30,830 bases of DNA from CAYRSS01 sp964426945 (GCA_964426945.1 CAYRSS010000049.1:1-30830), one strand, 5' to 3'; positions 10,240-18,956 are shown, counted from the stretch's first letter. Numbers and translations: made by a program. The notes: generated by a model from the sequence alone, not told the origin.

Positions 10240-11558
10240 GGGGCGGCCTCCGTGGGCGCCCGGCCGCCATCAGCGGACAGCCGGGCTTCCGTCGCTCCCG
10301 TCTGCGGCGAGAGGGGCACGAGTTGGACGCGGATCGGGGCGCCGTCGGCCAGCGTGTCGAGGTGCGAGAGAATGAGCGACGCGCCGTCGGGCAGGTCGGC
10401 GTCAACGAGGGCGCCCTCGCCGAGGAACGTCTCGATCGTGACGGGGATCCGACGGGCCTGGCCGCCGTCATCGTAGAACACACTGCCGCGTCGGATGGCG
10501 CCCCGGGGGATCACCACGGCGTCCTCGTGCGTGGGGCCCTCGATGGTCGCGCGGACGAACGAACCGGGCAGGAGGGGACGCTCGAGACCGGCGTTGTCGA
10601 CCTCTACGTAGACACCAAGCGTCCGCATCCGCTCGTCGGCCATCGGCGACATCCGCACCACCGCGCCGCGCCAAGCCGCGTCGCCCTGCTCCGTCTCGAT
10701 CCGACAGGTCGATCCCACCCGCACGTACGCGGCCAGCGACGCCGGGAGCTGGACGGGGATTTCGACGCGGGATGTGTCCAGCACCACCACCAGCGGCGAC
10801 CCCGGGCCGACCCGATCGCCGAGCTCGACATGGACGGTTTCGATCCGCCCATCGAAGGGCGCGCGAATCGTGCAGCGCTCCACGTTCAGCTTGGCCGCCT
10901 CGGCCGCCGCCCGAAAGCCGCGCAAGGCCGCCTCGGCCTGGGCACGGCGGGGCGGTATCAGCTCCAGTTCCTTCTCTAGGTTCTGCCGGGTGCGCAGGGC
11001 CTGCTGGTAGACCATCTTGGCGATGTCGTGCTCGCGCTTCTGAGCGTCCTGCGTTTCCCGCAGCGTGGCCAGCCGGGCGACTTCGTCCGCCGCGATGCGG
11101 ACCTCTTCTTCGGCAGAGGCCTTCATGGCCTCGATCTTGCGGCGTTCGACTTCAAGCTGATCGAGGATGGCGGCCTGGCCGTCGGCTTGCGCGGTGGCGG
11201 CGGCAAGATCGTGCTGATACTGGCGGTCGTCGAGTCGGATGAGTGCCTGTTCCGCGGAGACGGCCGTGCCGGTCCGGAGGCGGTCGACGACCTCGGTGAC
11301 TGTCGCCGCCACCTCGGCGGCGAGCGTCGCCAACCGGTCCGCCCGGGCGGAGCCATAGCCGGTGAACTGCTCGACGACGTCGCCGCGGCGTATGGCGACC
11401 GCCTCAACCAGCGGAGGCAGGCTCTCGACCGTCTTGCGCGGCGGCTCGGTTCGAAGCGACAACAGCCAGCCGCCCACCATCGCCCCGACGGCGAGGAGGC
11501 CGAGGATCAGCGCGAGCGACACGACGACACGGAGCAGAGAGCCCAATCGTTGCGGCAT
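10236..11558 (-). CDS. RND efflux periplasmic adaptor (HlyD/membrane-fusion family)
   Basis: A 440-residue membrane-fusion protein that links an RND pump to an outer-membrane channel. One N-terminal membrane anchor (residues 8-33) is followed by a lipoyl-like half-motif, a long Ala/Glu/Arg-rich coiled-coil hairpin (about 120-235), then the second lipoyl half (CTIRAPFDGRIETVHVELGDRVGPGSPL), and beta-barrel and membrane-proximal domains. The frame is open up to 11843, but I place the start at ATG 11558: the upstream extension reads as Arg-rich noise, the TATAAT promoter at 11688-11717 would lie inside the longer version, and the hydrophobic anchor starts just after 11558. No clear Shine-Dalgarno sequence precedes this ATG. 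It forms a two-gene operon with the overlapping pump gene. Confidence 0.9.
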   Translation of the reverse strand: MPQRLGSLLRVVVSLALILGLLAVGAMVGGWLLSLRTEPPRKTVESLPPLVEAVAIRRGDVVEQFTGYGSARADRLATLAAEVAATVTEVVDRLRTGTAVSAEQALIRLDDRQYQHDLAAATAQADGQAAILDQLEVERRKIEAMKASAEEEVRIAADEVARLATLRETQDAQKREHDIAKMVYQQALRTRQNLEKELELIPPRRAQAEAALRGFRAAAEAAKLNVERCTIRAPFDGRIETVHVELGDRVGPGSPLVVVLDTSRVEIPVQLPASLAAYVRVGSTCRIETEQGDAAWRGAVVRMSPMADERMRTLGVYVEVDNAGLERPLLPGSFVRATIEGPTHEDAVVIPRGAIRRGSVFYDDGGQARRIPVTIETFLGEGALVDADLPDGASLILSHLDTLADGAPIRVQLVPLSPQTGATEARLSADGGRAPTEAAP

Positions 11559-11687
11559 GGTGGGAGTGTCAGAGACCCTCGGAGAGGACAGAAACGCCGT
11601 GTGCGGCGGTCGGCGAAGGGCCGCGACCGACCGGCGACCAATGGCCCTGCGGCCCGCGCGCAGCCGAGCGCCTCGACCGCGCCGCGG

Positions 11688-11717
11688 ATTATAGAGCGCG
11701 CGAGCCCTGCGTGGCGA
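11688..11717 (-). promoter_or_regulatory. Candidate promoter of the RND efflux operon
   Basis: Read on the minus strand: TCGCCA (11717-11712), an 18-base spacer, then a perfect TATAAT (11693-11688). The predicted transcript would carry a leader of about 120 bases before the adaptor ATG at 11558. The -35 matches 4 of 6. Confidence 0.5.
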
Positions 11718-11722
11718 CCGTG

Positions 11723-11755
11723 AAAAAAAGTCGGCCCGGTGGGGTAAACCGGGCC
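11723..11755 (-). terminator. Minus-strand intrinsic terminator with no recognised upstream gene
   Basis: On the minus strand GGCCCGGT (11755-11748) pairs perfectly with ACCGGGCC (11740-11733) across a 7-base loop, and GAC then TTTTTTT (11729-11723) follows. This is one of the best intrinsic terminators in the window. No minus-strand protein gene lies directly upstream of it: the lptD-like gene beyond runs the other way. The T-run sits just upstream of the efflux -35. Confidence 0.65.
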
Positions 11756-11806
11756 TTGGGGAACCGTCCAATGGGGGATTGGACGGAGAGTGACCGTAGT
11801 TTCTCG
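11723..11806 (-). ncRNA. Possible small structured RNA upstream of the efflux operon
   Basis: A minus-strand promoter-like pair, TTGTGG and GATAAT (-10 at 11819-11814, spacer 18), would start a transcript near 11806. That transcript would contain a perfect 9-bp hairpin CCGTCCAAT/ATTGGACGG (11786-11764, 5-base loop) and end at the terminator 11755-11723. Length would be about 85 bases. The two hairpins and the T-run are directly visible. Transcription is inferred, the -35 is weak, and no known RNA family is recognised. It could also be only an insulating terminator for antisense read-through. Confidence 0.25.
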
Positions 11807-11819
11807 GGGCCGGATTATC

Positions 11820-12055
11820 GCAGCATCGACGATCCAGCCACAACTTGGAGTGTACCGATTTGCCGATCGCGATGGAATGGGCAGGTTACAGTTTCTGACC
11901 CAGCGGGTGGTCTCGGGGCGCGGACGTCGCGCGAAGCCGGCCTGGCGCGCTTGCACAAAGGGGCGCGGAGCGACCCCTCGCCGCGCCCGCGCAAACGGCA
12001 CGACTGACAGGATCGTTGCGTCGGCGCCCCGCCGCCGCTTGCTGCGCGGCGTTAA
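11820..12055. other. Intergenic stretch with nothing recognised
   Basis: This is the middle of the 609-base divergent region between the efflux operon and the lptD-like gene. Open frames cross it but look like GC-rich noise, rich in Arg, Ala and Pro, without a ribosome-binding site. No RNA family, operator or repeat stood out. Confidence 0.5.
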
Positions 12056-12083
12056 TTGACACCCCCCGGAGCCCACCTATACT
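12056..12083 (+). promoter_or_regulatory. Near-consensus sigma70 promoter for the lptD-like gene
   Basis: A perfect TTGACA (12056-12061), a 16-base spacer, then TATACT (12078-12083). This is the best promoter match in the window. Transcription would begin near 12090, giving a leader of about 78 bases before ATG 12168. Confidence 0.7.
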
Positions 12084-12167
12084 GCGCCGCGCCGACGTCG
12101 GTGTTGCCCTTGGCGCGGCAGCGGCACCGACTGACCCTCTTTTCCGACCCGAAAAGGCCACCTCGCG

Positions 12168-15101
12168 ATGCCGATGGCACCTCGGTTGCTTGTGGGTCTC
12201 GCCCTCCTGGCGGGGACCGTGCCCTCGCTGGCCCAGCCGGCGATCCCTGTCGGCGACCAGGTCGATCAGGCCCTCCTGCCCACCGGCCTGCTTCCCGACG
12301 CGGTGTCTCTCGGCGGCCAACTGGCGTACGTCTTCAACGACGCCTCCGGGGTAGAGGTCGTCCACCTTGTCGGCGAGGCGACGGTGACCGCCGGGGAGCT
12401 CGGAAGCCTACGGATGGCCGCCCGCGAGGCCGTCATCTGGATCGAACCCCGCGAGCTCGACGGCGTCCGGTACACCCACCTCGAATTGCTGCTTTGGCTG
12501 GAGGCGCAGGTAACGGAGGTTGCCGGCACGGTCACCAGCGGGCCGGCCCTGTTTGTGACCATGAATACCGCCGGCGCGGTCCGATTCACCGCCCGCGAGT
12601 TCGCGTACGAGTCGTCCGCCGAGACCGTCGTGTATCGCGAAGGGGAGCGCGTCCGGGAGGTGGTCCGCCAGGCGCCGCTGCCCGGGGGCGACGCGGAGGT
12701 GGCGCTGCGGGTGCTCGACGCCACCGGGCTGGGCCGGCGCGACCGCCGGCACGACGTTCGCCCGATCATCTACCTGCGGGCGGGCGGCGAGATCAAGCCG
12801 GTGGAGGTTGGCGGGCGCGAAGCCTACGCGATCACCGGCGTGCTGGCCGGCGAACAGGACACCATCGAGTACGCCGGGGAGAGCCACGGCGTGTATCTGC
12901 ACCGCGGCGTGCCGGGGACGAGCGACTTTTTCGAACTGCGGGCCGATTCCGCGGTGCTCGTCCTGCCTGACGAGAAGGCGGAGTCGCCGCCAACGGCCGG
13001 TCGGCCGGCCTCACGCCGCGAGCGGCAGCGGGTTTCGACCGGCTTCGGCGAATTCGACGCAGAGGCGGTCTACCTCGAAGGCGACATCATCCTCACGCAG
13101 GGCTCGGTCACCATTCAGGCCGAGCGGCTCTACCTGGACGTCGAGGAGGAGCGGGCGCTGATCGTGGATGCGCGGATCAGCACGATCCTGACCGATCGCA
13201 ACATTCCGATCTACTTGCGGGCGGACACGATTCGCCAGCTCTCCAATCGCCAGTTTGTCGCGGACAACGCGAAGCTGACCACCGACGAGTTTCACACGCC
13301 CCACTACCACCTCGGGGCGGGACGGATCGAGCTGATCAATCGCACGCCAGACACGCCGACCGGGGAGCCCGCGCCGATCCGGGCGGGTACGTTCCGCATC
13401 CGCCACGGCACGCTGAACCTCGGCGGGACGCCGGTGCTGTACTGGCCCTTCGTGCGCGGCACGCTGGACACGACGGAGACGTCTATCCGCAGCCTGCGGT
13501 TCGGCTACAGCGGCGACTTCGGGGCAGAACTGGAAACCGGCTGGGACCTGTTCAACGTCATGGGGCTGGAGACGCCGGAGGGCTTCGACGGCACGCTGCG
13601 GCTGGACTACTTCTCGGAGCGCGGCCCGGCTATCGGCGCCGACGTCGAGTATCAACGCGACGAATACTACGGCCTGATGCGCAGCTACCTGCTCTCGGAG
13701 CAGGGGGAGGACTCGCTCGGGCGGGAGCGCCGCGTCTCGTCGACCCAGGACGGTTCGCGCGGCCGGTTCCTGACGCGGCACCGGCAGTATCTCGAGGACG
13801 ACTGGGAGGTCAGCTTCGAGCTGTCGTACATCACCGACCGCAACTTTCTCGAAGAGTTTTTCGAGGACGAGTTCGATAACGACAAGGAGCAGGAGACGCT
13901 GCTCTACTTCAAGAAGCAGCGCGAGAACTGGGCGGCCACCGGGCTGCTGCAGTGGCGGATGCTCGACTGGCTGACGCAGACCGATTCGCTGCCCGACCTG
14001 GGGCTGTGGTGGATGGGGCCCTCGCCGCTGGGGCGCGGCGCGCTGTACAGCGAAAACCGCTTCGGCGTCGTTCGCTACCGCCCGCGCGAGCAGACGCTTC
14101 GCGAATTCCTCATGGATGGTCACGTTGAGTCGTCGGGCACGACGGCCCGCACCGACACCCGCCAGGAGGTCGACTATCCGCTCGACATCGGCCCCGTCCG
14201 CGTCGTGCCCTTCGCCTCCGGCCGGCTCAGCACGTGGGACCAGACGGTGCTCACCGGCAGCGAGTGGCGTGTCTTCGGTACGTACGGTCTGCGCGGCAGC
14301 ATGTACCTGACGAAGGTCTATCCGGACATCCAGTCCACCTTCTGGGATGTCTCGGGCGTTCGCCACGTATCGAAACTCGATTTCACGGTGTGGGGCAGCC
14401 ACACGAATGTGGACTCACACGTGCTCCATCCGTTCACCGAGGGCGTCGAGACGATCGACGAGATCGACGGCGTGACCATCGGCATCCGCGACCGCTTCCA
14501 GACCAAGCGCGGCCCCGAGGATGACCGGCGAACGGTGGACGTGGTCACGACGGAGTGGGAGATCGGCGTGTTCAATGACGGCACGGGCCGTCACGTGACC
14601 AACGGCTACGCATCGTACACGCGGCCGGAGGACAGTATCGCCCGCAACTACATCGCCAACTCGATGATCTGGCGCATCAACGACCGCACGGCGCTGGTGA
14701 CCGAGTCGAGCTGGGACCTGAACAACGCCAAGTCAGCGATCTACAACATCTCGTACGTGGTGGAGCGGTCGCCGCGGCTGGGCTACCTGGTGGGCTATCG
14801 CTACATTCTCGAGACGAACTCGAACCTGCTGGCGTTCGACCTGAACTACCGCCTCACCGAGAAGCACTCCGTCGCGCTGCGCGAGCTGTTCGACCTCGAC
14901 CGCGGCACGACCAACGAGTTCACCGTCGGTTTGATCCGGCGGTACTCGCACTGGTACTCGGCGCTGTCGTTCGAGCTCGACCGCGCTGAGGACGACTTCG
15001 GCGTGTCCCTGAGCATCTGGCCCGAAGGTCTGCCCGGCGCTGCCCTGGGCTCGCGCCGATTCACCGGCCTTGCGCAGGACACGCGCGTAGACGGTCGTTA
15101 G
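12168..15101 (+). CDS. lptD: LptD/OstA-like outer-membrane beta-barrel protein
   Basis: A 977-residue exported protein resembling LptD, the translocon that inserts lipopolysaccharide into the outer leaflet. A signal peptide (about 1-23, cut near SLAQPA) is followed by OstA/LptA-like beta-jellyroll segments: roughly 45-117, 220-270 and 295-350 (VYLEGDIILTQGSVTIQAERLYLD). Next comes the junction segment GTPVLYWPFVRG (420-431), like the PVLYLPY motif at the LptD barrel entry. Residues from 435 on alternate polar and aromatic residues, as in a large barrel (SYITDRNFLEEFFEDEFDNDKEQ, split by charged loops). The N-terminal half is longer than in E. coli LptD, and I see no cysteine in the whole protein, so the interdomain disulfides of the E. 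coli protein are absent. The promoter at 12056-12083 drives it. Start ATG 12168; ATG 12174 is an alternative. Confidence 0.75.
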   Translation: MPMAPRLLVGLALLAGTVPSLAQPAIPVGDQVDQALLPTGLLPDAVSLGGQLAYVFNDASGVEVVHLVGEATVTAGELGSLRMAAREAVIWIEPRELDGVRYTHLELLLWLEAQVTEVAGTVTSGPALFVTMNTAGAVRFTAREFAYESSAETVVYREGERVREVVRQAPLPGGDAEVALRVLDATGLGRRDRRHDVRPIIYLRAGGEIKPVEVGGREAYAITGVLAGEQDTIEYAGESHGVYLHRGVPGTSDFFELRADSAVLVLPDEKAESPPTAGRPASRRERQRVSTGFGEFDAEAVYLEGDIILTQGSVTIQAERLYLDVEEERALIVDARISTILTDRNIPIYLRADTIRQLSNRQFVADNAKLTTDEFHTPHYHLGAGRIELINRTPDTPTGEPAPIRAGTFRIRHGTLNLGGTPVLYWPFVRGTLDTTETSIRSLRFGYSGDFGAELETGWDLFNVMGLETPEGFDGTLRLDYFSERGPAIGADVEYQRDEYYGLMRSYLLSEQGEDSLGRERRVSSTQDGSRGRFLTRHRQYLEDDWEVSFELSYITDRNFLEEFFEDEFDNDKEQETLLYFKKQRENWAATGLLQWRMLDWLTQTDSLPDLGLWWMGPSPLGRGALYSENRFGVVRYRPREQTLREFLMDGHVESSGTTARTDTRQEVDYPLDIGPVRVVPFASGRLSTWDQTVLTGSEWRVFGTYGLRGSMYLTKVYPDIQSTFWDVSGVRHVSKLDFTVWGSHTNVDSHVLHPFTEGVETIDEIDGVTIGIRDRFQTKRGPEDDRRTVDVVTTEWEIGVFNDGTGRHVTNGYASYTRPEDSIARNYIANSMIWRINDRTALVTESSWDLNNAKSAIYNISYVVERSPRLGYLVGYRYILETNSNLLAFDLNYRLTEKHSVALRELFDLDRGTTNEFTVGLIRRYSHWYSALSFELDRAEDDFGVSLSIWPEGLPGAALGSRRFTGLAQDTRVDGR

Positions 15102-15129
15102 GCCGGCTGCCCGCTTCCCCCCGCCGATC

Positions 15130-15756
15130 CTACGCCCCGCCGCCGCGGTATAGCCCGTGTTGTTCGGCATGAAGGCGGACCGCCTCCGGCAGGAGATACC
15201 GCACAGACTTGCCTTCCCGCATGCGCCGGCGGATGTCGGTCGAGGAAATCTCGACCCGTGGCGTGGTCAGCACCCCCGCCTGCAGCACCGCGATATGCTC
15301 CTCCGACAGCCTCGTGCGAAGCTGTTCCCATCGGATTTCGTCCCACCCCGGCCGCAGCGCGGTCACGATCCGGCAGGCGTCGACCAGGGCGGCGGCGCGG
15401 TACCATCCCGGCAGTTCGTTGAGCGAGTCGACCCCGATGATCACGTGTAGCGACACCTCCAGACCCAGTTCCGCCCGAAAGTGAGCCACCGTGTCGATGG
15501 TGTAGTTCGGTCCGTCGCTGCGAAGCTCGAAGTCGCTGAAGCCAAAGCGCGGTTCGTCGGAGATGGCCAGGCGGACCATCGCGGCGCGGTGTTCGGCGTC
15601 GGCGAGGGTGACGGCGCTCTTGTGCGGCGGGCGGCGACAGGGCACGAAGATCACCTGGTCGAGGCCGAGCTGCTCCACCACGGACCGGGCGATGATCAGG
15701 TGGCCGTGGTGGATCGGGTTGAAGCTGCCGCCGAAGAGGGCGATCCGTTCGGGCAT
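15130..15756 (-). CDS. nadD: Nicotinate-nucleotide adenylyltransferase
   Basis: A 208-residue cytoplasmic enzyme of NAD synthesis that joins nicotinate mononucleotide and ATP to form deamido-NAD. It is identified by the nucleotidyltransferase motif GGSFNPIHHGHL (residues 9-20), the RRPPHKS loop with the substrate-binding residues typical of NadD, and the C-terminal ISSTDIRRRMREGKSVRYLLP signature, here read as SSTDIRRRM then the YLLPEAV segment. Length is normal. The start is ATG 15756, right before the Rossmann strand; its upstream sequence is all C/G and shows no Shine-Dalgarno. A candidate promoter (15838-15866) lies in the gap before it. The gene converges on the lptD-like gene with 28 bases between the stops. 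Confidence 0.95.
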   Translation of the reverse strand: MPERIALFGGSFNPIHHGHLIIARSVVEQLGLDQVIFVPCRRPPHKSAVTLADAEHRAAMVRLAISDEPRFGFSDFELRSDGPNYTIDTVAHFRAELGLEVSLHVIIGVDSLNELPGWYRAAALVDACRIVTALRPGWDEIRWEQLRTRLSEEHIAVLQAGVLTTPRVEISSTDIRRRMREGKSVRYLLPEAVRLHAEQHGLYRGGGA

Positions 15757-15789
15757 GGGGGGCGATCCGGCAGGGCGTTCGGGGTCCGC

Positions 15790-15821
15790 GGCGCCCCGCG
15801 GGGGGAACCGGCCGGGGCGCC
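15790..15821 (-). other. Strong GC hairpin in the nadD leader
   Basis: GGCGCCCCG (15790-15798) and CGGGGCGCC (15813-15821) are perfect 9-base inverted repeats with a 14-base loop. No T-run follows on either strand. If the promoter at 15838-15866 is real, the hairpin lies in the nadD 5' leader. It could also mark the 3' end of the dockerin gene transcript. Confidence 0.4.
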
Positions 15822-15837
15822 CCGGGGGTATGAAATC

Positions 15838-15866
15838 ACCCTAGCCGCGGGCGCGCGCCGGGTCAA
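15838..15866 (-). promoter_or_regulatory. Candidate promoter for nadD
   Basis: Minus strand: TTGACC (15866-15861), a 17-base spacer, then TAGGGT (15843-15838). The -35 matches 5 of 6 bases; the -10 only 3 of 6. Confidence 0.3.
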
Positions 15867-15873
15867 CGCGCGG

Positions 15874-18873
15874 TCACTCGCAGACCGTGGTCACGCAGTT
15901 TGTTCCGGCCCCCTGAAAGACCGCCTCGCCGAAGCGCGTGTCGGGCGCTCCGCCGTTCTGGCCGCTGCCGTTCTGGTAGTCGGGCAGCACGGGGCACAGG
16001 CCGATGTGGGCGGAGACGAAGCCACGGTCGCCGGCGTTGACGAAGCCGTTGCCGTCGAGGTCGTACTGACAGATGGTGGCCGGATCGGTCATGCCGATGG
16101 CGGCGGAGATGAACCCGCGGTCGCCGGCGTTGACGAATCCGTTTCCGTCGACGTCCCCCCAGCAGATCGTCCCGCAGGGGCCGCCGCAGGCGGGGGCCTC
16201 GTTCAGCGTGGCGTGGCAGATAAACGGCTGGCACGCCGCCGCGGAAGCCACGTCGGTACACCCGACCGCCGTGCAACAGGCGCCGGCCGTGGCGGAGGGC
16301 AGGCAGTGGGTCACGCCTTCGTACAGGTACGCCGCCCCGGCCGCCGAACCGCGGTCGTCGTCACCGTCGGCGCCGATCAGTGCCCGGCCGTTGCCCAGCG
16401 CGACGGCGAAGCCAAAGTTGTCACCACCGGCTCCGTCCGAGGCGATGATCTTGTCCACCTGGCTCCAGGTCTCGTTCTGGCGGGCGAAGAGGTAGGCCGC
16501 GCCGAAGTTGGAACCACCCTCGTCGTCGCCGGTGGCGCCGACGATCAGCAGGTCGCCCTGTGCTGCGACGGAGATACCGAACTGATCGCCGTTGGCGGGG
16601 GTAGGAGCGACGAGTTTGTCGTCGAACTCCCACGTGCCGCTGACCTGGCGGTACACGTAGACTGACCCCGCGGCCGAGGCGCCGTCGTCGTCGCGCGGCG
16701 AACCGATGGCCAGCAGATCGCCGGAGACTGAAACGGAGGTGGCGAATTCGTCACCCTCCGCCAGGTCTGGCGCGGTGATCTTCTGCGAGAACGTCCACGT
16801 GCCCTCGACGCGGCGGTAGACGTAAGCTGCGCCGGAGTTGCAGTTGATGTTCGCCGGACAGGCGGTGTCGTCGCGATGAGCGCTGACCACCGCGACGTCG
16901 CCGCTGATGCTCGTGCTCCAGCCGAAGAACAGGTTGGGCGTGCCGTCGGCGGGGGCGAGGCGAGCTTCCTCGGTCCACGTCCCATTCTGATCGACGAACA
17001 CGTACGCGGCGCCGATGCCGTCAAAGGCGGTCGGACCCGTCGTGCCCTCCTGCACCGCACCAACCACGAAGCGGGCGCCGCTCTCGCGATCGATCGAGAC
17101 GCTGAAACCGAAGACCGCGGAGTTACCCGCCATCGAGCCAGTGACCTTCTGCTCCTGTTGCCAGCCGCCCTCCGTGCGCCGGAAGATCACAGCGGATCCG
17201 TTGTCGGTGAGCAGGTTCTCGTCGTCGCCGGCCGCTCCGGCGACGATGACTTCCTGCGCCGCCGCCACGCTGATGCCCAGGCCGTCGCCGAGCTGGCCGC
17301 TGGAGTCTTCCAGTTCGGGCTGAAAGTCCCACGTCTCACCGTCGTACTCGTTGACGTACACCGAACCGCGGCCGGTCGACTGCGGGCCGGTGTTGCCGGT
17401 GTTGTAGGCGCCAATAACCGTCTCGTTGTCGAGCAGGGCCAGTGAGGTTCCGAACCGGTCGCGGAGCACACCGTCGCCGGCGTACAGCTTGAGCTCGTTG
17501 ACGGCGAGACACTCGCAGGCGTCGGAGACGCCGTTGTCGTTCTGGTCGAGGCTCGGATCGGCGTCGATCTCGCAGACGTCCGGCAGGCCGTTGCCGTCGC
17601 AGTCATCTTCGCACTCGTCGGGAATGCCGTTGTCCGTGCAGTCTGCGCTGACGAGGCCGGCGATGTCGCACGAATCGGCCTGCCCGTTGCTGTTGCAGTC
17701 CGGTTCGCAGACGTCGAGGCGGAAGTTGGCCGTGCAGTCGCTGGCCGTGCCGCAGGTGGCGAACGACGTGCAGGGCATCCCGAGGTTCGGATCGGTGCGG
17801 CTGCAATCCAGGTCGCACAGGTCGGGCACGAAGTTCCCGTCACAGTCGCGGGCGAGCGAGTAGGGCAGGTCGATCTGGCGCACGCCCATGTCGGTGGCGA
17901 CGAACAGTCGCGTGCCCGTGTGATTGACCACCATCTGCCCTTCTTCGAACGGTGCAGGGAAGAAGAGGTCCTCGCCGATCGGCAATCGGTAGAGCTCCTC
18001 GCGCGTGACGTGCTGGATGGCGATGATCTCGTCGGTGTTGGTGTCGATCGCGTAGATGATATCGACGAGCGGGTCGTGAACGTGTGCGCCCGAAGTGCCG
18101 GTGATGGCGTCGGTCCCGGCGAGGGTCGGCCCGCGCAGCACGATGTCGTTGAATTCCTCGACGGTGACCTGCGTGGCGTCGTAATTCACGCCGCCGAATG
18201 CGTTGGACAGAAACTCGCCGGTGTTGACCGACGGCACGAACGAATCAGTCGCGGCGCGGTACAGGTGGATGGGGCCGGCCGAGGTGTTCGACTCCATCAG
18301 CAGGATGAGCGAACGGTCGGTGCCGCGGATCAGGTGCGTGTTCTGGCGGACGTCGCCGCCGGTCACGTCGGTCCGGATAGTGAACATGCCGGTGGCGAGG
18401 TCGAGTTCGCGCAGCGGCACCCAGCCCGAGCCGCCGAAGCGCGTGGACACGAGGGCAAGGCCGTTGTCGGCGATGCACACGTCCCACGTACCGACCTCCC
18501 CGAATTCGAGTTCGTAGGCCAGCGTGGTGGAAGCCCCGGTGTCGAGGTCGACGCGATGCACAAACCCTTCGCCCCCTGCGGCCGTGTCGTCGGCGACGTA
18601 GAGGTAGTCGCCGGCGACGTCGATATCGCCGCCGTTGAGGCTGGCGTCGATGATGTAGGGGGTGATGAGGGTCTGCGTGAAGGGGAGGTAGCGTTCGATC
18701 CGGCCGATGTCCGTGGTGATGTAGAGCAGACCGCGATCGGCGTCCCAGATCAGGTCTCGGCGATTGGGCACAGGGATGAGCACGCCCTCCGCGATGACGG
18801 GCGTCGGCGTGGTGACCGCGATCAGGCAGAAGGCGAGCAGCAGTCCCGGCCGGGTGGTGATACGCAGGCTCAC
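15874..18873 (-). CDS. Secreted multidomain protein: propeller-like N-terminus, Ca-binding repeats, seven FG-GAP blades, dockerin-like tail
   Basis: A roughly 999-residue exported protein. GTG 18873 is preferred to GTG 18900 because GGAG sits 7 bases before it and a clean signal peptide (LLLAFCLIAVTTPTPVIA) follows. Domain order: a beta-propeller-like region (to about residue 335); a Cys- and Asp/Asn-rich stretch with repeated DCNSNGQADSCDI-type units, resembling thrombospondin type 3 calcium loops; seven FG-GAP-like repeats, each with an F-G-x-S-V/A core and a V-x-GA end (for example DQFGISVAAQGDLLIVGATG), enough for one complete propeller; a short Cys-rich linker; and two F-hand repeats (DVDGNGFVNAGDRGF and DLDGNGFVNAGDRGF) like dockerin type I. 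Proteins of this style are common in planctomycetes. Adhesion or cell-surface attachment is plausible; no catalytic residues are seen. Confidence 0.85.
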   Translation of the reverse strand: MSLRITTRPGLLLAFCLIAVTTPTPVIAEGVLIPVPNRRDLIWDADRGLLYITTDIGRIERYLPFTQTLITPYIIDASLNGGDIDVAGDYLYVADDTAAGGEGFVHRVDLDTGASTTLAYELEFGEVGTWDVCIADNGLALVSTRFGGSGWVPLRELDLATGMFTIRTDVTGGDVRQNTHLIRGTDRSLILLMESNTSAGPIHLYRAATDSFVPSVNTGEFLSNAFGGVNYDATQVTVEEFNDIVLRGPTLAGTDAITGTSGAHVHDPLVDIIYAIDTNTDEIIAIQHVTREELYRLPIGEDLFFPAPFEEGQMVVNHTGTRLFVATDMGVRQIDLPYSLARDCDGNFVPDLCDLDCSRTDPNLGMPCTSFATCGTASDCTANFRLDVCEPDCNSNGQADSCDIAGLVSADCTDNGIPDECEDDCDGNGLPDVCEIDADPSLDQNDNGVSDACECLAVNELKLYAGDGVLRDRFGTSLALLDNETVIGAYNTGNTGPQSTGRGSVYVNEYDGETWDFQPELEDSSGQLGDGLGISVAAAQEVIVAGAAGDDENLLTDNGSAVIFRRTEGGWQQEQKVTGSMAGNSAVFGFSVSIDRESGARFVVGAVQEGTTGPTAFDGIGAAYVFVDQNGTWTEEARLAPADGTPNLFFGWSTSISGDVAVVSAHRDDTACPANINCNSGAAYVYRRVEGTWTFSQKITAPDLAEGDEFATSVSVSGDLLAIGSPRDDDGASAAGSVYVYRQVSGTWEFDDKLVAPTPANGDQFGISVAAQGDLLIVGATGDDEGGSNFGAAYLFARQNETWSQVDKIIASDGAGGDNFGFAVALGNGRALIGADGDDDRGSAAGAAYLYEGVTHCLPSATAGACCTAVGCTDVASAAACQPFICHATLNEAPACGGPCGTICWGDVDGNGFVNAGDRGFISAAIGMTDPATICQYDLDGNGFVNAGDRGFVSAHIGLCPVLPDYQNGSGQNGGAPDTRFGEAVFQGAGTNCVTTVCE
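16000..16155 (-). repeat. Two-copy dockerin-like coding repeat (93-base period)
   Basis: Two 63-base units (16155-16093 and 16062-16000) encode the F-hand motifs of the dockerin-like tail. They share the GNGFVNAGDRGF core and remain similar at base level, which points to an internal duplication. Confidence 0.75.
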
Positions 18874-18928
18874 GGCGAGTCTCCGGGGTGAGCGCGGCAC
18901 GTCGGAACCCCGACGATCCGATGGATCA

Positions 18929-18956
18929 AGTATAGCGTTTGGCCCCGTCGATCCAA
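18929..18956 (-). promoter_or_regulatory. Candidate promoter of the dockerin-protein gene
   Basis: Minus strand: TTGGAT (18956-18951), a 16-base spacer, then TATACT (18934-18929). The -10 is the same hexamer as in the lptD-like promoter. It lies 56 bases before GTG 18873 and 29 before GTG 18900. Confidence 0.45.

Noticed and set aside
11559..11843. Longer N-terminus for the efflux adaptor
   Set aside because: It would contain the terminator, the TATAAT promoter and Arg-rich noise ahead of the membrane anchor.
13011..14402. A 463-codon minus-strand frame inside the lptD-like gene
   Set aside because: Composition is rich in Arg, Ala, Val, Leu and His without domains; the plus-strand frame has a signal peptide, promoter and family motifs.
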